A DNA stretch of 46,704 bases, taken from Prorocentrum cordatum (taxonomy: Eukaryota; Sar; Dinophyceae; Prorocentrales; Prorocentraceae). The notes below the pieces were generated by a model that saw nothing but the letters and a program-made list of their open reading frames with translations, searched no databases and was not told the origin of the DNA. Below are positions 42,523 through 46,704 of the stretch, one piece after another. Each line of letters opens with the position of its first letter. Positions within the stretch are counted from its first letter, which is position 1. The stretch lies in NCBI GenBank assembly GCA_963575745.1, contig CAUYUJ010007454.1:1-46704 (forward strand). The letters are read 5' to 3'. A program made the translations under genes and the position numbers.

Positions 42523-42778
42523 CTCAGAACGCTGCGAGGCGTCGCGCGTCACGAGCTGGTACTGAATTGCGCGCGAGATGCAAGAGCACGCGCCGGCGCG
42601 GGAAACGAGAGCACGCGCCGGCCACAATTGTTCGACGCGAAGCACAAACGCGCCCGCGCTAGGTCCCGGCGGGCTCGCCTTGGCGAGCGGGCGGCCCGAA
42701 GCGGCCCGCTTCCCCGCGGCCCGAAGCCCAGGCTGTCACGGGCGAACGGGCGGCGGCGCCTGCGGTGGCGCACCATTC

Positions 42779-44193
42779 TCACCAGCGCCAGCGTTTCCAC
42801 TTGGCGTTGCCCCATCCGCTCTCCACCGGGCGCTTCCCCCACGACGTCTCGCCGCGGCTCCCGCTGCTGCCCGCGGCGGTCCACGCGCCGTCCGCGCCCT
42901 TGGCCCGCCGGGGGGGCGTGCCGCCGCCGCTCTTCGAGGGCTTGCTCGCGGGCTTAGCCGACCTGTCGGCGCGCGCGGCGAACAATCGCGCGGGCGCGTC
43001 GCCGCGGGCGGGCCTTTCGGCGCGGTCGTACGCCTGCTCGGCCACGGTCAGCAGCTCGCGGCAAACCTTCCGCGCCGCCACGTCTACCTGGCGGCGCGGG
43101 CAACGGGCCGCGGGCCCCTCGCCGCGCGCGCGCGAGCAAGGCGCGCGCCGCGAAGTCCGGCACTCCCGCGGCTGCTTTCTCGGCCCAGTCCCTGCGGCAG
43201 CTCTCGTCGTACAGCATGCCCAAATGGGCTTTCCGGCCGCCCAGGTGCGCGTTCATGGCCACCTGCGCGGACGAAGCGGCGCGCGACAGCGTGGCACCGA
43301 TGGCGCGCGCGGGGGCGCCCTCATGCAAATTTGCTTGTGGGCCATGGCGGACACGTGCGCCAGTTGGCCTGTCACGGCTGCACCAATTGCGTAATTCGCA
43401 GGAAGCCGAAAGGCGGCGTTGCGAAGCACACTGCGCCGAACGCGCGCGGGGTACGCATCGATGGCCATGCGCCACTCGTTCCATGTCAGCGCGTTGGCGC
43501 CGGCGGCGGGGGGCGCGTCCAACGGCGACCAATCGCGCAAGTCCGCGCACATTGGCCACCCCTTTCTTCTTCAGCTTCGCGACCTCGCCCGCAAGGGCGT
43601 CAACGCGCGCGCTCCTGACACCGCCGCGCAGACGTCGCGTCCGATCCAGCAAGCGGGTTCCGCGGACTCGCCTGGGCCACAATGCCGGCGGAAGATCGTC
43701 GAGCTTGATCTCTTTCAGCCGTTGCCCCACGTCCACGTGGACGACTGGGGCTTCCTCTCTCTTGAGCAGGCGGGAAAGCTCGCCTATCGCGTCGCCCCCA
43801 TTAGCGGGGCCCGCGCCGCCCGGCGCCCTGCCCTCGTGCGCCAGCGGGGCAAAGCGCTTCTTTGCGACCTGCGCAGGACTCGCCGCGCGGCGTCGCGGCG
43901 CCACCGGGGCGAAAGCGCGCCGCGGCCTCGATGGCGCCAGCGAGAGCGTGCCTCTTCCCTGCGCTGGGGCGCGGATCAAGCTCGTCAAGTGCGACGGATG
44001 CGAGCGCGCGGGGGGTCCACACCTGCCGCGGCCGCGCGCGCGCGCCGCCGACCCGCGCGGCAGGACGCGAGGGCGGGCTCGCCTCGGCGCGGCCAAGAAT
44101 CGTCACGAGGTCATTGAGGAACGCTTCCTTGTCTGGGCAGCACTGCGGAGCAGGCGCCTCGACAGTCAGAAACAAGCGCAACTCCTCTGCCAT
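42779..44193 (-). pseudogene. Gag-like ORF of the YR retrotransposon, frame-shifted
   Basis: The best start is the ATG at 44193 (MAEELRLFLTVEAPAPQCC). Blocks that look like one protein then appear in changing frames: FLNDLVTILGRAEASPPS, ASVALDELDPRPSAGKRHAL, HVDVGQRLKEIKLDDLPPAL, DALAGEVAKLKKKGVANVR (coiled), WSPLDAPPAAGANALTWNEW, HLGGRKAHLGMLYDESCRRDW and a basic Gly/Trp-rich C-terminus ending SGWGNAKWKRWRW at 42779. About 470 residues if frames are joined. No zinc knuckle is seen; the basic tail may bind RNA. The assignment as Gag rests on position (first ORF, before pol), not on similarity. Confidence 0.6.
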
Positions 44194-44380
44194 TGTCAGC
44201 GCGCCCGAATCGCGTCGCCCCCTGTCGCGACCGCCCCTGCTGCTGCGCTGGCGCGCTTCAAATGCGGCGGAGCAACGCAGCGCCCGCGCGGGCGCGCGCG
44301 CGCCGAGCACGTACGGGCACGAACGAGCGCAGAGGCAATTGCAAAAGCAATAATGGCATTTTTCCCGCGGACCCGTCGGC
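44194..44380. other. Leader segment of the YR retrotransposon
   Basis: GC-rich sequence directly 5' of the gag start in element orientation, between it and the 59-bp array. No separate ORF is supported. Confidence 0.4.
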
Positions 44381-45310
44381 CGCTACGATGGCGCAGATGG
44401 CACAGTTGCCAGGAGGCCCAGTCGGCCGCTGCGGTGGCGCGGTTGCCCATGGGCCCAGACGGCCAGAAGGCGCCCTGACACCGCCGCCGAGTGAGTGCAG
44501 TGGGCCCAGCCAGCCCCAGGGGGGTGGCACAATTGCCAACGGGCCCCAATTGGCCAGCGGCCACAGTTAGGCCCTGAGAGCGGCACGATTGGCAGTGGGC
44601 CCAAGTTGGCCAGGGGGCACGAATTTGCCCTTTTGCGAAGTGGCCCCGTTGCCAAAGGGCCCAAGTGGCCAGCGGGCACAAATTAGCCCTGTGCGAAATG
44701 GCGCAGTTGCCAGTGGGCCCCAGTTGGCCAGCGGGCACTAATTAGCCCTCTGCGAAGTGGAACAGTTGCCAGTGGGCCCTAGTTGGCCAGCGGGCACTAA
44801 TTAGCCCTCTGCGAAGTGGAACAGTTGCCAGTGGGCCCTAGTTGGCCAGCGGGCACGAATTAGCCCTTTGCGAATGGCGCAGTTGCCAGTGGGCCCCCGT
44901 TGGCCAGCGGGCACAAATTACGCTTTGCGAGTGGCACAGTTGCCAGTGGGCCCCAGCTGGCCAGCGGGCACTAATCAGCCCATTGCGAGTGGCGCAATTG
45001 CCAATGGGCCCCAATTGGCCGACGGGCACTAACCAGCATTTTCGCGGACGGCACGGTTGCCAGCGGGCCCTAGTTGGCCAGCGGGCACAAATTAGCCCAT
45101 TGCGAAGTGGCGCAATTGCCAACGGGCCCCAGTTGGCCAGCGGGCACAAATTAGCCCTTTTGCGAGGTGGCACAGTTGCCAAAGGGCCACAGTTGGCCAG
45201 CGGGCGCTAATTAGCCCTTTTGCGAAGTGGCGCAGTTGCCATTGGCCCCCAGTTGGCCAGCGGGCATTAATTAACCCTTTGCGAGGTGGCACAGTTGCCA
45301 GCGGGCCCCG
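44381..45310 (-). repeat. 59-bp tandem array in the element's 5' leader, about 15 units
   Basis: A unit with CAGTTGCCAGTGGGCCCCAG, TTGGCCAGCGGGCAC and AAATTAGCCCTTTGCGAAG repeats about every 59 bp. The first two or three units at the gag side (44381-44530) are the most diverged, and the middle ones nearly identical, which suggests growth from the centre. Each unit has TTGGCCA and GGGCCC palindromes. It lies wholly inside the element, between A1 and gag, and its frames are open in both strands without coding meaning. Confidence 0.9.
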
Positions 45311-45790
45311 CTGGTCGCTCTTTACGCGCACGCTCGGCACGAGCGTTGCACCATTACCCGACAGGCGAGCTGCGCCCGCACGCTCCGCGGACCCCCCGAA
45401 CGCTCGGCACCCGCCCTGGCGGGAGCATCGGGCACCAAGAAGGCCCGACGTCCCCCGCGCAGGACGAGACCGGCGAAGCCGCCAATACTCGGCGGAGAAA
45501 TGTGAATTGATTTCGAGCTAGCAAAATCGACGAGGTGAGCTCGTTGAGGTCGTCCATGTAGAAATCATCTTCACCTGGGGGGATGGAGCGGGGAAGGAAC
45601 CTGCGCGCGAAGGAGAGGGCAGCGAGCGAGGACGGCGGCGCGCGCGGAAGAAGGAGCGGAGGGGGAAATCGGAACCTGCGCGGAAGGGAGGCGCGGCGCG
45701 GCGACCGCCGGCGAAATCGCGCGCGCGCGGAGCACGCAGTCGGAGGCGCGCGAGGACCGCCGGCGCGCGCGCGCGAAGCAAGCAGGCGGC
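45311..45790. other. Leader between A1 and the 59-bp array
   Basis: About 480 bp, GC-rich, with no ORF that I trust. CTCGGCACGAGCG at about 45333 is a small palindrome. Its position fits an untranslated leader or promoter region of the element. Confidence 0.4.
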
Positions 45791-46094
45791 GGAGAAAACG
45801 CCGCACCCCCAGCTGCCAGCGCCGATGGCTGGCAGCACGGAAAGGAACCTGCGCGGCGCGCGCGCCGCGCGCGCGCAGAGCCGCCGCGACGCGGGATCCC
45901 AGCGGCGGCCAAGCGAACAAACAGCCATCCGCTGTGCAGCCCGCACGGCCGGCCCGTCGCGGCCCCCCCCCCCTCGCAGGCCGCTCCTGCGCGGCGTCGC
46001 GCTCGTCGGCGGACATGGCCGCCGACACCCCGCGTTCCCGTTCGCTATCGCGCGCGCGTTTGTGGCTGCCAAGCAAACGAGTTTGCTGGCCTAC
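45791..46094 (-). repeat. Terminal repeat A1 of the YR retrotransposon
   Basis: 304 bp, GGAGAAAACGCCGCACCCC ... GCTGGCCTAC on the plus strand; the outer 5' end of the element in its own orientation. It matches A2 (37534-37834) in the same orientation. The outer edge joins AATAATAATAATC microsatellite with no extra bases. Confidence 0.9.
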
Positions 46095-46124
46095 AATAAT
46101 AATAATCATCATCATCAGCATCAG

Positions 46125-46156
<32 letters not shown>

Positions 46157-46161
46157 CAGCC

Positions 46162-46212
<51 letters not shown>

Positions 46213-46313
46213 GTCGTCGTCATCATCATCAGCAGCATTATCATCATCATAATAAGAATCATCATCATCATAATAATAATAATAAGAATAATAATAATAA
46301 TAATGATAATAAT
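46095..46313. repeat. AAT/ATC microsatellite at the element's right edge
   Basis: AAT, ATC, CAC and TCG trinucleotides, then mixed AAT/ATC, ending GATAATAATTAAATG. It is the counterpart of 37236-37347. Confidence 0.9.
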
Positions 46314-46704
46314 TAAATGTTTTTGTTTTTAAACAAACAAAGAGCAACCTGACAGCGATGTGTATAAGCATATTTGGAAGCATTCCCCTTAAGATTCAGG
46401 TGAGAATCCAGTTGTAGAATTCTGCTGTTCTCGCAGTCGCAGTCGCAGTCGCAATGACAGTCGCAGTGGCAACGGCCTTAGGATCCAATGGAATCCTAAG
46501 GATTCCTATGGATTCCTAAGGCATCCTTAGGCATCCTTAGGAATCCATAGGAATCCTTAGGAAACTTTGGGAATCCTTCGGAATCCTGATTCCTAGGGAT
46601 TCCTAGGGATTCCTAAGGATTCCTAAGGAATCCTAACGATTCCGAAGGATTCGCCTGCCTCGGCCTCAGCCTCAGCCTGCCTCAGCCTCAGCCTGCCTCA
46701 GCAT
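46314..46704 (+). repeat. R3 composite repeat, start of another plus-strand copy
   Basis: CAACCTGACAGCGATGTGTA, CATTCCCCTTAAGATTCAGG and GAATTCTGCTGTTCTCGCAG match the reverse complement of 32100-32215. Then follows a run of GGATTCCTAAG / GGAATCCTTAG palindromic decamers (46470-46640), and GGATTCGCCTGCCTCGG begins the CAGCCT array that the window end cuts off. Confidence 0.85.

Larger units (their letters stand above)
37348..46094 (-). mobile_element. Ngaro/PAT-like tyrosine-recombinase retrotransposon (DIRS order), decayed
   Basis: Read 5'-3' on the minus strand: repeat A1 (46094-45791), leader with a 59-bp tandem array, gag-like region (44193-42779), reverse transcriptase and RNase H (42522-40057), tyrosine recombinase (39848-38099), then repeats B1 (38002-37835), A2 (37834-37534) and B2 (37515-37348). 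A1/A2 and B1/B2 are each direct, nearly identical pairs, and B1-A2-B2 are nearly contiguous. This is the split-direct-repeat structure of Ngaro and PAT elements, which replicate through a circular intermediate joined by the recombinase. Integrase and LTRs are absent, as the class requires. Both outer edges abut AAT-type microsatellite and no target duplication is evident, as expected. The copy is inactive (frameshifts, interrupted and truncated recombinase). Confidence 0.88.

Noticed and set aside
37348-46094. An LTR retrotransposon or endogenous virus
   Set aside because: There are no LTRs, integrase or protease domain; split direct repeats and a tyrosine recombinase are present instead.
1-46704. 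tRNA or rRNA genes and a dinoflagellate spliced-leader relic
   Set aside because: I looked for cloverleaf-like TTCGA contexts and the leader core TTTTGGCTCAAG by eye on both strands and found none that hold up; a tRNA scan would be decisive.

Overview
This window is nuclear DNA of a eukaryote with a repeat-dominated genome, most likely a dinoflagellate. Three signs point that way. (1) Interstitial arrays of the CCCTAAA (TTTAGGG) telomere-type repeat. (2) A minus-strand ORF at 17276-18007 carrying a GDPHL...GQRFDL...LGEDDHTE domain that I recognise as a family common in dinoflagellate gene models. (3) A small plus-strand gene whose apparent introns are GT..AG and GA..AG, both with AG|G acceptors, as described for dinoflagellates. 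I cannot name the species.

Layout. 1-9080: a CCACGG hexamer tract, then five copies of a 1-2 kb composite non-coding repeat (here R1). R1 is bounded by an 11-bp inverted motif CCCGGAAAGGG / CCCTTTCCGGG and filled with a 16-bp GGTCGTGCTGGGGTGT minisatellite. 9090-10571: a long fold-back of CTC/GAG tracts and a small coiled-coil gene. 10715-12552: a decayed LINE-type reverse transcriptase on the minus strand. 13095-15520: about 60 copies of a 41-bp unit, each a near-perfect hairpin. 15525-16905: TCC/ATC microsatellites and a 64-bp repeat. 17276-18007: the GDPHL-domain ORF. 18560-25060: several minisatellites, GACGTGCCA-rich repeats, R1 fragments and a 1.1 kb duplication. 25080-26990: two 0.96 kb units with embedded telomere-like repeats. 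27000-35185: a 177-bp satellite (R2) and related blocks, interrupted by a 90-bp array. 31240-32215 and 35186-37200: inverted copies of a third composite repeat (R3), which restarts at 46345.

The most striking object is at 37348-46094. This 8.75 kb minus-strand element has, in its own 5'-3' direction, a repeat A1, a gag-like region, a reverse transcriptase with a YVDD box, an RNase H domain, a tyrosine recombinase, and then repeats B1-A2-B2. The A1...B1-A2-B2 arrangement is the split-direct-repeat signature of Ngaro/PAT-type DIRS-order retrotransposons. The copy sits in an AAT/ATC microsatellite and is dead. Its frames are broken, a 244-bp A/T tract splits the recombinase box II, and the codon expected for the catalytic tyrosine is TAG.

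Apart from that element, the LINE, the GDPHL ORF and the coiled-coil gene, I see no convincing protein-coding gene. The many long ORFs elsewhere are open only because of tandem-repeat periodicity. Several array interiors look like unpolished long-read sequence.
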